A DNA stretch of 64,000 nt from Parvularcula sp. LCG005. GTDB lineage: Bacteria > Pseudomonadota > Alphaproteobacteria > Caulobacterales > Parvularculaceae. Position numbers and translations under genes: made by a program. The notes beneath the pieces were generated by a model that was not told the origin of the DNA, searched no databases, and was given only the letters and a program-made list of their open reading frames with translations. The first letter of the stretch is position 1, and the number at the start of each line of letters is the position of its first letter. Positions 52,238 to 60,967 of this stretch are shown here, piece after piece. The DNA lies in contig NZ_CP136758.1 in assembly GCF_032930845.1 (NCBI RefSeq), positions 1,441,001-1,505,000 on the forward strand, in the 5' to 3' direction.

Positions 52238-52879
52238 ATGCTGACCCTATCCATCATCGCTGCCACCACCATCATGAGCCTGTCCCAGATGACCGGCAGT
52301 CAACCCGCCCAAGACAACAGCTTCGCAACGATAGGCGCTCAACCTGCCTCCAGCGATCAGCTCGGCGCGCTGGAGACCTATCTTCCAGAAGAGGGAATGA
52401 ACGGTGCATGGCAATATTCACGGCCAATGGGGACGTTCCGCGCAACCAATATGCAGGATCCTGGCGCGATCGATTACGTCTTCATCCAGACGAACGGCAA
52501 GGCGCGCCAGGCCATCGAAACGATTGTCCGGATCGACCCGAAAACGCCGGACGGCTTTGCTGGCATTCTGTTCGGATATGATCAGAGCACCCGATACTAT
52601 TATCTGTACACACTGCAGGCGGATGGCGGCGTGAAAATCTACCGACGCGACGGAAATGGATTTTCAATGATGATGGAAACGATGCCCGGTGGGCCCGTCC
52701 TCGGCGACAATCATCTGGCCATTGTGGAGCAGGCAGACACGCTCAGGTTCATGTTGAACGGAACGTCCGTCGGTGAAATCGGGCAGGGCGGTATGGATCA
52801 GGGCGCTGTCGGCATCGTGTCAGGCGGGGTGGTAGAAGCGTCGTTTTCCAAATTCGCTGTGCATGATTTGACCAACTAG
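52238..52879 (+). CDS. Exported concanavalin-A-like lectin/glucanase-fold protein
   Basis: This 213-residue protein has a short Sec signal and a beta-sandwich pattern. The segments DYVFIQTNGKARQAIETIV, FAGILFGYDQSTRYYYLYTL, GGVKIYRRDGNGFSMM and RFMLNGTSVGEI resemble LamG/DUF1080 jelly-roll domains, which bind or cleave glycans. There is no obvious catalytic pair, so binding is more likely. AAGAGGA precedes the ATG. It faces fghA (divergent) and converges on the 52926 gene. Confidence 0.6.
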   Translation: MLTLSIIAATTIMSLSQMTGSQPAQDNSFATIGAQPASSDQLGALETYLPEEGMNGAWQYSRPMGTFRATNMQDPGAIDYVFIQTNGKARQAIETIVRIDPKTPDGFAGILFGYDQSTRYYYLYTLQADGGVKIYRRDGNGFSMMMETMPGGPVLGDNHLAIVEQADTLRFMLNGTSVGEIGQGGMDQGAVGIVSGGVVEASFSKFAVHDLTN

Positions 52880-52925
52880 GTTTGGCTGAGGGGGCCGGTG
52901 GCCCTCTCACATGTCCGGAGGCTGC

Positions 52926-53612
52926 CTAGTTAAACGCCGTAAGCGCCTGTTTCGCGCCGCCATAGAGCTCGGCAAAGCTTTCAAGGGACGCCGTCAGGCT
53001 CATCTTGAACTGCCGGAACTGACGACCGGCCAGTTCCTCTTTCTTCGCCGCGGGAATGTCGGAACTGACAATCGCCATGAAGTTCCCGAAATACTGCAGT
53101 GCACTGACCAGTTCGGAGTCTGAACGGGAGATCAGGACACGGGCCGAGCTGTAGAATTTCGTGACCGCATCGCCGCGGGATTTGTCCTTGGACGAAAGAT
53201 TGTCGTGAAAGTCCTTCTGGCATTCCTGCCAGATCTTCAGGTGACGGACCTCTTCCTGGGCCTTCACCTCTTCATACACGCCGCGGAGGTCGCGCAGGAA
53301 ATCGTCATAGTCTTCGGCCGAGGCGATCTTGCGGGTGATCACGGCGAGAACGCGCCGACCCATGGCCAGTGCATATTCGCCCTTATCCTCAACATCATTC
53401 GCGATCCGCACATTGATGCCGCGCAGCCGCTTGCCGAGCTTGGACAAATCTGTGCCTTGCGAGAAAATCCGCGAGAGGTCGAGCTTGACGTCAAAAACCG
53501 GCAACAGAAAGGACGAGACATAGGGCTCGCTCTCTCGCAGGCTCGGCACATCGTAGAAGATGTCAAAACTCAGTTCGCCCGCAGGCTCAAAAGCAATAGA
53601 TTTTTCAGACAC
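52926..53612 (-). CDS. Hypothetical helical protein
   Basis: This 228-residue cytosolic protein is not recognised. After about 55 residues with beta character it is almost entirely alpha-helical and highly charged (KAQEEVRHLKIWQECQKDFH). It may be a two- or three-helix bundle, in the manner of phasins or helical adaptor proteins, but no motif supports a family. The start is GTG (complement of 53610-53612). No GC or codon anomaly is seen. A 350-base spacer separates it from the pseudogene. Confidence 0.55.
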   Translation of the reverse strand: MSEKSIAFEPAGELSFDIFYDVPSLRESEPYVSSFLLPVFDVKLDLSRIFSQGTDLSKLGKRLRGINVRIANDVEDKGEYALAMGRRVLAVITRKIASAEDYDDFLRDLRGVYEEVKAQEEVRHLKIWQECQKDFHDNLSSKDKSRGDAVTKFYSSARVLISRSDSELVSALQYFGNFMAIVSSDIPAAKKEELAGRQFRQFKMSLTASLESFAELYGGAKQALTAFN

Positions 53613-53964
53613 TTACCCATTCCCCATAGTCCAAACGATAAGAGCCTAACAAATGATGCCGCGACCGCCTAGTCTTTGGGCAAACGAGCCTGTGTCCGCT
53701 TTGAGCGCCGCTTGTCGTCGCACTGCAATGGGACAGCGTCGGATACGGACGTTCAGCGACGAAGGCACTTGCTGTTCCGGGTCTGGTAAGAGCGGCGCTT
53801 GAAGGAAACCTTGAACTGATGTGACGGAAACAGCCGATCCAGTCGCAATAGGGCGCGAATGCGCCCGGTGAAGAACCGAATTCCTTGTAGGCCGCGCAAC
53901 CGACCTTTGTCAAAAGTCGGTCGGTCAGGACACTTGGCGTGCAATGTGACGGAAGGATACCCCG
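53613..53964. other. Intergenic region upstream of the pseudogene
   Basis: These 352 bases have no ORF that looks real. They include an inverted repeat at 53899-53921, just before the pseudogene start, and no RNA gene that I recognise. It presumably carries the old promoter of the pseudogene and the divergent promoter of the 52926 gene. Confidence 0.4.
53899..53921. promoter_or_regulatory. Operator-like inverted repeat before the pseudogene
   Basis: ACCGACcTTTGTCAAAaGTCGGT is a 23-bp palindrome with only one mismatched pair. It lies 43 bases before the pseudogene start and has the shape of a LacI- or TetR-type operator, consistent with a formerly regulated catabolic gene. Confidence 0.4.
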
Positions 53965-55327
53965 ATGACGAAACCAGTTTCCCTCTTAGCGGTCGGGTGC
54001 GCCATTCTGCTGCCAGCATGCCAACCTGAGGACCCATCGACGGCGCCGGAAAAGTCGGCAACAGAGGCGACTGAAAACAGGCCTCGCATCATAAATATGA
54101 CGGATCTGGGCGCTGATCCCGATGACGAGCAGTCCATGGTGCGCCAGCTGGTCATGGCCAACTAATATGATATCGAAGGCCTCATCGTTTCGACCGGTTG
54201 CTGGAAGAAATCGCAAGAGTCGACCGTCATGCTTGATCGGATTGTTGACGCCTATGAGCTGGCCTATCCCAACCTCTCCGTCCACACACAGAATTTTCCA
54301 GAACCCGGCGACCTCCGGTCCATTTCGGTCATGGGTCAGACAGGCTACGGCATGTCGGATGTGGGGGAAGGCAAGGATACCGCCGGATCAGACCTGATTA
54401 TCGAGGCGGTCGATCGCGATGATCCGCGCCCCGTCTGGGTCATGTGCGGGGGGCGGGTGTAATCCTGTCGCCCAGGCCTTGTGGAAAGTGAAGGCGACGC
54501 GCTCAGCGGATGAGGTTGCCGATTTCATCCGTAAACTGCGGGTCTACGATGTGCTGGGACAGGATGATGCCGGCACATGGATCGCGAAGACCTTCCCGGA
54601 CCTCCTCTACATCCGGGCCACAGGTATTGTGTATGGCTGGCAGCCGACCAATAAATGGCTGGCCGAAAATATCCAGTCCCATGGCCCGCTTGGTGAAGTC
54701 TATCCCGACACACAGTGGGCGACCGAAGGCGATACGCCCGCCTTCCTGCATGTCTATCCGAATGGTCTGCATAACCCCGACGATGTCTCGCAAGGGGGCT
54801 GGGGTGGCCGGTTCTCTGCGGAAAAACGCACAGGTATTCGAGGCATGGAGTGCATGGAAGGCGAAGATGCCACCTATGATCCTTACCTGATGTATGGCGA
54901 TGCTGAGGAGGGCGGCGAGACAATCGCCCGCTGGAAACCGGCGATTGAAAACGATTTCGAAGCGCGAATGGACTGGACGATCACTGATCAGTACGCAGAC
55001 GCCAACCATCATCCTGTCGCCATTCTGAACGGCGACGCCTCGCGCGCCATGCTTGAACTGTCTGTTCAGCCTGACGACGTCGTGACACTTGACGCGACGG
55101 GCTCAACTGATCCCGATGAGGACACGCTGTCCTATCACTAGTTCATGTATGAAGCGCCGTCGACCTATGATGGCGCGGTCGCCATTTCTGATCAGGATCG
55201 TGCGGTGGCGAGCTTGCGCATTCCGAACGATGCCTCAGGAAAAGATCTCCATATCATCCTAGAGCTGAAAGATGACGGTGCGCCCAGTTTGACGACCTAC
55301 AGGCGCGCCATACTGAAGGTGAAATAG
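53965..55327 (+). pseudogene. Broken exported DUF1593-like protein
   Basis: Three reading blocks join into one lipoprotein-like product of about 450 residues. Block 1 (53965-54165) has a signal with LLPACQ lipobox and IINMTDLGADPDDEQSMVRQL. It ends at TAA 54163-54165; the same frame continues to 54462. Block 2 is shifted by one base after a run of six G (54448-54453) and continues NPVAQALWKV, GGWGGRF and the C-terminal domain. TAG 55139-55141 interrupts it where homologues have Trp, and the frame then runs to 55327. The nucleoside-hydrolase-like DDEQSM metal loop is intact. It was probably an exported glycan- or nucleoside-degrading enzyme, now inactive. Confidence 0.8.
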
Positions 55328-55344
55328 ACCTCCGTCCCAAAAAG

Positions 55345-55381
55345 AACGGCCCGAAAGAGACAAATCTTTCGGGCCGTTTTT
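55345..55381. terminator. Strong bidirectional terminator
   Basis: AACGGCCCGAAAGA (55345-55358) pairs perfectly with TCTTTCGGGCCGTT (55365-55378), a 14-bp stem with loop GACAAA followed by more T residues. It lies between the pseudogene and the convergent dehydrogenase gene and should end transcription in both directions. Confidence 0.9.
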
Positions 55382-55404
55382 ATATCGTCATCCAACAAAG
55401 GCGA

Positions 55405-56514
55405 TCAGTACACCACCACGCTTCGGATGCTTTCGCCCGAATGCATCAAATCAAAGCCCTTATTGATATCTTCAAGCGCCAGCTTGTGCGTGATCAGGCT
55501 GTCGATATCGATCCGGCCTTCCATATACATATCGACGATCTTGGGGACATCGGTCCGTCCGCGGGCGCCGCCAAAGGCTGAGCCGCGCCAGACGCGGCCC
55601 GTGACGAGCTGGAAGGGGCGGGTGCTGATTTCTGCACCGGCAGGAGCGACACCGATAATGACGCTTTCACCCCAGCCCTTGTGACAGCACTCCAGCGCCA
55701 CGCGCATCACATCCACATTGCCGATGCACTCAAAGGAATAGTCCGCACCGCCGCCGGTCAGTTCGACCAGATGCCCTGTCAGATTGTCACCATGGTCTTT
55801 GGGGTTCACGAAGTGGGTCATGCCGAACTGGCGCGCCATCGCCTCCTTGTCCGGGTTCATGTCGACGCCGACGATCTGCCGGGCGCCAATCAGTTTAAGG
55901 CCCTGAATCACGTTGAGGCCGATCCCGCCAAGGCCGAAAACGACGGCGGTCGAGTTCGGCTCCACCTTCGCTGTAAATATCACCGCACCGATGCCGGTGG
56001 TCACGCCGCAGCCAATGTAGCAAATCTTGTCGAAGGGCGCGTCGGAGCGGACCTTGGCCAGCGAAATTTCCGGCAGCACGGTGTAGTTGGAGAATGTCGA
56101 GCAGCCCATGTAATGCAGGATCGGTTTGCCCTTGTAGGAAAAGCGGGATGTCCCGTTGGGCATGACCCCCTGTCCCTGGGTGGCGCGGATCTTCTGGCAA
56201 AGGTTTGTCTTGCCGTTCAGGCAATACTCACATTCCCGGCATTCCGGAGTGTAAAGGGGGATGACATGGTCACCGACCTTCAGATCCTTCACCCCGGGAC
56301 CAACTTCCACGACGACGCCCGCACCTTCATGACCGAGGATCGCAGGGAAGGCGCCTTCCGGGTCCTTGCCGGACAGCGTGAACTCGTCCGTGTGGCAGAT
56401 TCCGGTCGCCTTGATCTCCACCAGAACCTCACCCGCCTTGGGGCCATCCAGGTCCACCTCGACAACCTCAAGCGGTTTTCCGGCTTCAAAAGCGACGGCG
56501 GCGCGTGTTTTCAT
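55405..56514 (-). CDS. frmA: S-(hydroxymethyl)glutathione dehydrogenase / class III alcohol dehydrogenase
   Basis: This 369-residue zinc enzyme oxidises the adduct of formaldehyde and glutathione to S-formylglutathione with NAD. The catalytic zinc site is TGICHTDE with GHEGAGVV and a later Cys; the structural zinc is held by four Cys in [15 protein letters not shown]. The cofactor motif is [12 protein letters not shown]. The end [15 protein letters not shown] is diagnostic of class III enzymes. The start, the ATG complementary to 56512-56514, has GGAGAAC upstream; an upstream start would add an unlikely N-terminus. It works with FghA at 51252. Confidence 0.96.
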   Translation of the reverse strand: MKTRAAVAFEAGKPLEVVEVDLDGPKAGEVLVEIKATGICHTDEFTLSGKDPEGAFPAILGHEGAGVVVEVGPGVKDLKVGDHVIPLYTPECRECEYCLNGKTNLCQKIRATQGQGVMPNGTSRFSYKGKPILHYMGCSTFSNYTVLPEISLAKVRSDAPFDKICYIGCGVTTGIGAVIFTAKVEPNSTAVVFGLGGIGLNVIQGLKLIGARQIVGVDMNPDKEAMARQFGMTHFVNPKDHGDNLTGHLVELTGGGADYSFECIGNVDVMRVALECCHKGWGESVIIGVAPAGAEISTRPFQLVTGRVWRGSAFGGARGRTDVPKIVDMYMEGRIDIDSLITHKLALEDINKGFDLMHSGESIRSVVVY

Positions 56515-56660
56515 GATGTTCTCCTCGGACAGATGCGATATTTTTTCGGCATATTCGATGTTATGAAGGCAACCTAGAGCGATTTGCGGGCGTTCACATG
56601 CTTGCGTCGCTTGACGCAATCTTCTATGGGCGAGCCGACAAGTCGTTCTCGTCCCATTAA

Positions 56661-56692
56661 CCCAACTCTAGTTGGGGGGACACCAACCCCCC
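56661..56692 (+). promoter_or_regulatory. Overlapping alternative hairpins in the acpP leader
   Basis: CCCAACT (56661-56667) can pair with AGTTGGG (56670-56676). The G6 run that continues from that arm (56674-56679) can instead pair with CCCCCC (56687-56692), with TTGG/CCAA as an extra pairing. The two structures are mutually exclusive, end about ten bases before the acpP ribosome site, and could act as a leader switch. Confidence 0.4.
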
Positions 56693-56710
56693 TAAAGGCA
56701 GGAGCTCTTC

Positions 56711-56947
56711 ATGTCCGATATTGCCGAGCGCGTTAAAAAAATCACGGTGGAGCACCTCGATGTTGACGCCGCTAAAGTCACACCGGAAGCCAGCTTCATT
56801 GATGACCTCGGCGCCGACAGCCTCGACATTGTCGAGCTCGTGATGGCTTTCGAAGAAGAATTCGATATCGAAATTCCAGACGACGCTGCTGAAACCATTC
56901 AGACCGTCGGCGACGCGATCAAGTTCATCGAAGAACGCGTTTCCTGA
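56711..56947 (+). CDS. acpP: Acyl carrier protein
   Basis: This 78-residue acidic four-helix protein carries the growing fatty acid on phosphopantetheine attached to Ser37 in [17 protein letters not shown] (56700-56704) lies seven bases upstream. Size, charge and motif are entirely typical. It is 6.6 kb from fabG, although fabG-acpP-fabF are usually adjacent in this group. A hairpin switch precedes it and a strong terminator follows, suggesting that most acpP RNA is a short transcript, as expected for a very abundant protein. Confidence 0.98.
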   Translation: MSDIAERVKKITVEHLDVDAAKVTPEASFIDDLGADSLDIVELVMAFEEEFDIEIPDDAAETIQTVGDAIKFIEERVS

Positions 56948-57001
56948 ACCGTTTCTCGCGGCGTCTGACCTTTTATGACGCCGAATTGAAATGAACATCA
57001 G

Positions 57002-57031
57002 CCCGCCGCTATTCACTAGCGGCGGGTTTTT
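57002..57031 (+). terminator. Rho-independent terminator after acpP
   Basis: CCCGCCGCTA (57002-57011) pairs with TAGCGGCGGG (57017-57026) around TTCAC and is followed by TTTTT. It lies between acpP and fabF and probably acts as a partial terminator, so that acpP is made in excess over fabF. Confidence 0.9.
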
Positions 57032-57082
57032 GCTATCCAATTCCGTGAAATCAGCCTTCTGGCGTTGAGGAGGAGTTATCCC

Positions 57083-58369
57083 ATGATGAGACGTGTCGTT
57101 GTCACAGGGATGGGACTGGTCAGTCCCTTGGGGTCAGGGTCCAAGGAAGATCCCGTGAATGGGCCTTGGAAGCGGCTGTTGAATGGCGAATCGGGCCTGG
57201 ACCGTCTCACACTGTTCGATACCACCAATTACGCCTGCCAGATTGGCGGCGAAGTCCCGATGAAGAAGGACTTCCCCGACGACCCGCTCGCACTGGACTT
57301 TGATGATTGGGTCGAGCCGAAAGAACAGCGCCGGATGGAGCCGTTTATCATGTTCGGCATGGCCGCCGCAGACATGGCGCTGGCCGATGCCGGACTGCCG
57401 CTGGAAAAAGAAGAGGATCTCGTCCGGACTGGCGTGCTGATCGGATCGGGTATTGGCGGCCTGAATGGTATCGCCAAGACGACACGGCTATTGGATGAAA
57501 AAGGCCCGCGCCGCGTCTCGCCGTTCTTTATTCCCAGCTGCCTGATCAATCTCGTGTCCGGCCAGGTCTCGATCAAACACGGCCTGAAAGGGCCGAATCA
57601 TTCGGTCGTCACGGCCTGCGCGACCGGTGTGCATGCCATTGGTGATGCCGCGCGCCTGATCGCTTTCGGTGATGCAGATGCCATGGTGGCCGGCGGCGCC
57701 GAAGCCGCCATCTGCGACATCGGGTATGCAGGCTTCATCGCCGCAAAAGCCCTGTCGACAGGTTTCAACGACAATCCAGCGGCCGGTTCACGCCCTTATG
57801 ATCGCGATCGCGACGGCTTTGTCATGGGCGAGGGCGCCGGCGTTCTTGTTCTTGAGGAATATGAGCGGGCGAAGGCCCGCGGGGCCAAGATCTACGGTGA
57901 AATCGTTGGCTATGGCCTTTCTGGCGATGCCTACCACATCACCGCACCAGCCTCTGACGGCGACGGCGGCTATCGTGCCATGAAAGCGGCACTGGAACGC
58001 GCAGGGCTCGCCCCCTCAGATATCGACTATGTCAACGCGCACGGCACCTCGACGCCGCTTGGGGACGAAATCGAACTCCGCGCGGTCGAGCGGCTCTGGG
58101 GCAGCGATGCCAATGGCCTTGTCATGTCATCGACCAAATCGGCCGTCGGGCACCTTCTGGGGGCAGCCGGTGCGATCGAGGCCGTCTACAGCCTTCTGGC
58201 AATGCGGGACGGGGTGGCACCAGCCACACTCAACCTCGACAATCCGTCGGTTGAGACAGAAATCAACCTCGCCGCGAAAGAGCCGGTCGAAAAACCCATC
58301 TCAGCTGTGCTATCCAACAGTTTCGGTTTCGGCGGCACCAATGCGTCGATTGTCATGAAACGGGTCTGA
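57083..58369 (+). CDS. fabF: Beta-ketoacyl-ACP synthase II
   Basis: This 428-residue condensing enzyme elongates acyl-ACP with malonyl-ACP. The active Cys is in TACATGVHAIG, the two catalytic His are in NAHGTSTPLGD and SAVGHLLGAAG, and the gatekeeper region GFGGTNASIV closes the sequence. GAGGAGGAG (57067-57075) supports ATG 57083. It is 135 bases after acpP, separated by the terminator, and overlaps nothing; mltG follows after 16 bases and is likely cotranscribed. Confidence 0.97.
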   Translation: MMRRVVVTGMGLVSPLGSGSKEDPVNGPWKRLLNGESGLDRLTLFDTTNYACQIGGEVPMKKDFPDDPLALDFDDWVEPKEQRRMEPFIMFGMAAADMALADAGLPLEKEEDLVRTGVLIGSGIGGLNGIAKTTRLLDEKGPRRVSPFFIPSCLINLVSGQVSIKHGLKGPNHSVVTACATGVHAIGDAARLIAFGDADAMVAGGAEAAICDIGYAGFIAAKALSTGFNDNPAAGSRPYDRDRDGFVMGEGAGVLVLEEYERAKARGAKIYGEIVGYGLSGDAYHITAPASDGDGGYRAMKAALERAGLAPSDIDYVNAHGTSTPLGDEIELRAVERLWGSDANGLVMSSTKSAVGHLLGAAGAIEAVYSLLAMRDGVAPATLNLDNPSVETEINLAAKEPVEKPISAVLSNSFGFGGTNASIVMKRV

Positions 58370-58385
58370 CAGGGCAGGACATCTT

Positions 58386-59405
58386 ATGGCGGCTCCTCAC
58401 CGCGAACGTGGCGGCATTATCGGCAAGCTGGTGGGGGTCGTCTTCGTCCTCGCCCTCATAGCGGCGGCTGGTGCCGGGTATTACGCCTGGCAGCTTGATC
58501 AGAAGATCAAGGCGCCGGGCCCGCTCAGCGAAACATCCATCCTGTGGATCGAACGGGGCAATGGCGTGGCGACAGTCGGGACCAAGCTCGACGAAATGGG
58601 CGCGATAGAAGACACGTTTCACTTCAAGGTGGCGTCCAGGATCAACAAACTCGCGCCAGACCTGCAGGCGGGGGAATATGAAATCCCGGCCAATGCCAGC
58701 GTCGCCGAAATCGTCACCCTGCTGAAGGAAGGCAAGCCGCTTCTGCGCTTTGTCACGCTGCCTGAAGGCCTCACCACCAAGCAGATCATTGCGCGAATCA
58801 ATGAGGCGCCGATGCTTGAAGGCGAGGTCACGCTGGACCCAGGTGAGGGGACCTTGCTGCCCGAAACCTATTCCTATCAACGTGGTGACGCCCGCGATTC
58901 GATCATCACCCGCATGACGGCCGCCCATGACGACGTCATCAATGAGCTCTGGCCCAATCGGGCGGCGGACCTTCCGATAAAAACACAGATGGAAGCGGTC
59001 ATTCTCGCCTCCATCGTGGAGAAGGAAACCGGCATCGCGGCGGAGCGTCCGCGCGTGGCCGCTGTTTTCACTAATCGTCTGAAACGCGGGATGCGCCTGC
59101 AGTCTGATCCGACCATTATCTATGGTCTGACAGGGGGGGAGCCCCTTGGTCGCGGCATCCGCCAATCGGAGCTGCGCGGCGAAACGCCGTACAATACCTA
59201 TGTGATCCGGGGGCTGCCGCCGACACCCATTGCCAATCCAGGACGCGAATCACTCGCCGCCGTTCTTAATCCGGCGGATACGAAAGACCTCTATTTTGTC
59301 GCTGACGGGACCGGCGGACATGTCTTTGCGACAAGCCTGGCGGAGCACAACAGTAACGTCGCCAAGTGGCGGAAAATCGAGCGCGAACGCCGCGCCGCAA
59401 ACTGA
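58386..59405 (+). CDS. mltG: Endolytic murein transglycosylase
   Basis: This 339-residue protein has one N-terminal membrane anchor (residues ~12-35) and a periplasmic YceG/MltG domain. It cuts nascent glycan strands and so ends their polymerisation. The catalytic Glu is in VILASIVEKETG, and the conserved PSDPTVIY element appears as LQSDPTIIYG, followed by SPYNTY-like TPYNTYVIRGLPPTPI. Position after fabF and before gmk is a known alphaproteobacterial arrangement. yicC follows 11 bases later. Confidence 0.95.
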   Translation: MAAPHRERGGIIGKLVGVVFVLALIAAAGAGYYAWQLDQKIKAPGPLSETSILWIERGNGVATVGTKLDEMGAIEDTFHFKVASRINKLAPDLQAGEYEIPANASVAEIVTLLKEGKPLLRFVTLPEGLTTKQIIARINEAPMLEGEVTLDPGEGTLLPETYSYQRGDARDSIITRMTAAHDDVINELWPNRAADLPIKTQMEAVILASIVEKETGIAAERPRVAAVFTNRLKRGMRLQSDPTIIYGLTGGEPLGRGIRQSELRGETPYNTYVIRGLPPTPIANPGRESLAAVLNPADTKDLYFVADGTGGHVFATSLAEHNSNVAKWRKIERERRAAN

Positions 59406-59416
59406 AAGACGGGGCC

Positions 59417-60316
59417 ATGACCCTATCCAGCATGACCGGCTTTGGCGCTGCCAGCGGCACCGTCAGCCTGAAGAGTGGGCGGACGGCGCATTGGGCCTGG
59501 GAGCTCAAAAGCGTCAATGGCCGCGGTCTCGATATCCGCCTGCGCCTTCCCTCAGGCCTAGACATGTTCGACAGCCGAGCCCGCAAGATTATTAGTGCGT
59601 CCATCGCTCGAGGCTCGGTCAACGCAAACCTGACGGCGGAATGGAGCGAGACCGGCCGACGCCTTGTCCTTGATGAAGAGGCTTTGACATCGGTCAGCCA
59701 GGCGGTCGATCGCGTCCGGCTGCTGATCGAATCAACGCCGCCATCGGTCGACGGCATTCTGGCCATCAAGGGCGTTCTCAATCTGGCTGAGGACGGCGTC
59801 AGCGCCGAGGAGATGCAGGCTTTGGCCGACGCCGCGGCAACGGGTCTTGAGCAGGCCGTTGGCGCGCTCGATGCGGCGCGTCTTTCCGAAGGTGAGCGAC
59901 TGAGAGCCAATCTCGAAGGCCAGTTGGACAGCATGACCGCGCTTGCCGCCGATGCGCGGGCCCAGGCTGCCGATGCCGTGGAACGTCATCTGGACCAATT
60001 GCGCGGTCAGATTGCGGAGCTTCTGGCAGACAGCGGTATGAATGAGGACCGCCTGACGCAGGAGGCAGCGCTTCTCGCCGTGAAGACAGATGTCCGCGAA
60101 GAGCTTGACCGGCTCGACGGGCATCTTGTCAGCATACGGGAACACATGAACGAAGGCGGCCTGATGGGCCGCCGGCTTGATTTCCTCGCGCAGGAACTGG
60201 CGCGCGAAGCCAACACATTGACGACCAAAGCGCCCACAATGGCCCTCAAACGGGTCGGACTGGATCTGAAAGTCGTCGTCGATCAATTCAAAGAGCAGGT
60301 CCAGAACATCGCATGA
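59417..60316 (+). CDS. YicC-family endoribonuclease
   Basis: This 299-residue protein matches YicC, a family of hexameric RNases that process small RNAs. The N-terminal MTLSSMTGFG start, the NGRGLDIRLRLPSGLD segment and the C-terminal GRRLDFLAQELAREANTL motif are conserved. A central helical region (about 120-230) has heptad character. I chose ATG 59417 because it gives the typical start; the longer frame overlaps mltG. The stop overlaps gmk (ATGA), a pairing found widely in bacteria. Confidence 0.93.
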   Translation: MTLSSMTGFGAASGTVSLKSGRTAHWAWELKSVNGRGLDIRLRLPSGLDMFDSRARKIISASIARGSVNANLTAEWSETGRRLVLDEEALTSVSQAVDRVRLLIESTPPSVDGILAIKGVLNLAEDGVSAEEMQALADAAATGLEQAVGALDAARLSEGERLRANLEGQLDSMTALAADARAQAADAVERHLDQLRGQIAELLADSGMNEDRLTQEAALLAVKTDVREELDRLDGHLVSIREHMNEGGLMGRRLDFLAQELAREANTLTTKAPTMALKRVGLDLKVVVDQFKEQVQNIA

Positions 60317-60960
60317 CCACCCCGAACGCCAATACCGGTATCGCCCGTCGCGGCATGCTGTTCGTCGTCTCCAGCCCGTCAGGCGCGGGCAAGACGACCT
60401 TGAGCCGTCGCCTCATGGAGCGCGACGACGGCATTGAAATGTCCGTGTCCTATACAACCCGGAAGCCGCGCGTCGGTGAGGTTGATGGTGTCGATTATTC
60501 ATTCGTAGGCGAATCGACATTTCTGCGGATGAAGAACGAGGGCGCCTTTCTCGAATCGGCCAAGGTCTTCGACAATTATTACGGCACGCCAAAGGCGCCG
60601 GTCATGGACGCTATCGAAGAGGGCCGCGACGTCCTGTTCGATATTGACTGGCAGGGTGCACAGCAACTGGCCGAGGTTGCCCGCGGTGATCTCGTCACCG
60701 TGTTCATTCTACCGCCCACTCGCGCAACCCTCGAAGAACGCCTGCGCAATCGCGCACAGGACCCCGAAGAGATTGTCCAGCGCCGTATGGCGCAGGCCGA
60801 TTCCGAAATGTCGCACTACGCTGAATATGGCTATGTGATCGTCAACAGCGATATTCAGACCGCGTCTGATCAACTCTGGGCGATCCTTCAGGCAGAGCGC
60901 CTGAAGCGGACGCGCCAGACCGGCCTACGCGCGTTTGTCCAGTCGGTGGTCAGCCAATAA
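60313..60960 (+). CDS. gmk: Guanylate kinase
   Basis: This 215-residue enzyme phosphorylates GMP to GDP with ATP. The P-loop is SPSGAGKTTLSRRL, and the GMP-binding region has SVSYTTRKPRVGEVDG and FLESAKVFDNYYGTP; the lid and Walker-B-like segment VLFDIDWQGAQ follow. Length is typical. It starts inside the yicC stop (ATGA) and converges on the HerA-like gene, eight bases from its end. Confidence 0.97.
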   Translation: MTTPNANTGIARRGMLFVVSSPSGAGKTTLSRRLMERDDGIEMSVSYTTRKPRVGEVDGVDYSFVGESTFLRMKNEGAFLESAKVFDNYYGTPKAPVMDAIEEGRDVLFDIDWQGAQQLAEVARGDLVTVFILPPTRATLEERLRNRAQDPEEIVQRRMAQADSEMSHYAEYGYVIVNSDIQTASDQLWAILQAERLKRTRQTGLRAFVQSVVSQ

Positions 60961-60967
60961 TCGCCGG

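Noticed and set aside
53965-55327. TAA and TAG codons as recoding events in one functional gene
   Set aside because: A one-base frameshift also separates the blocks, and two different stops are involved, so a pseudogene is simpler.
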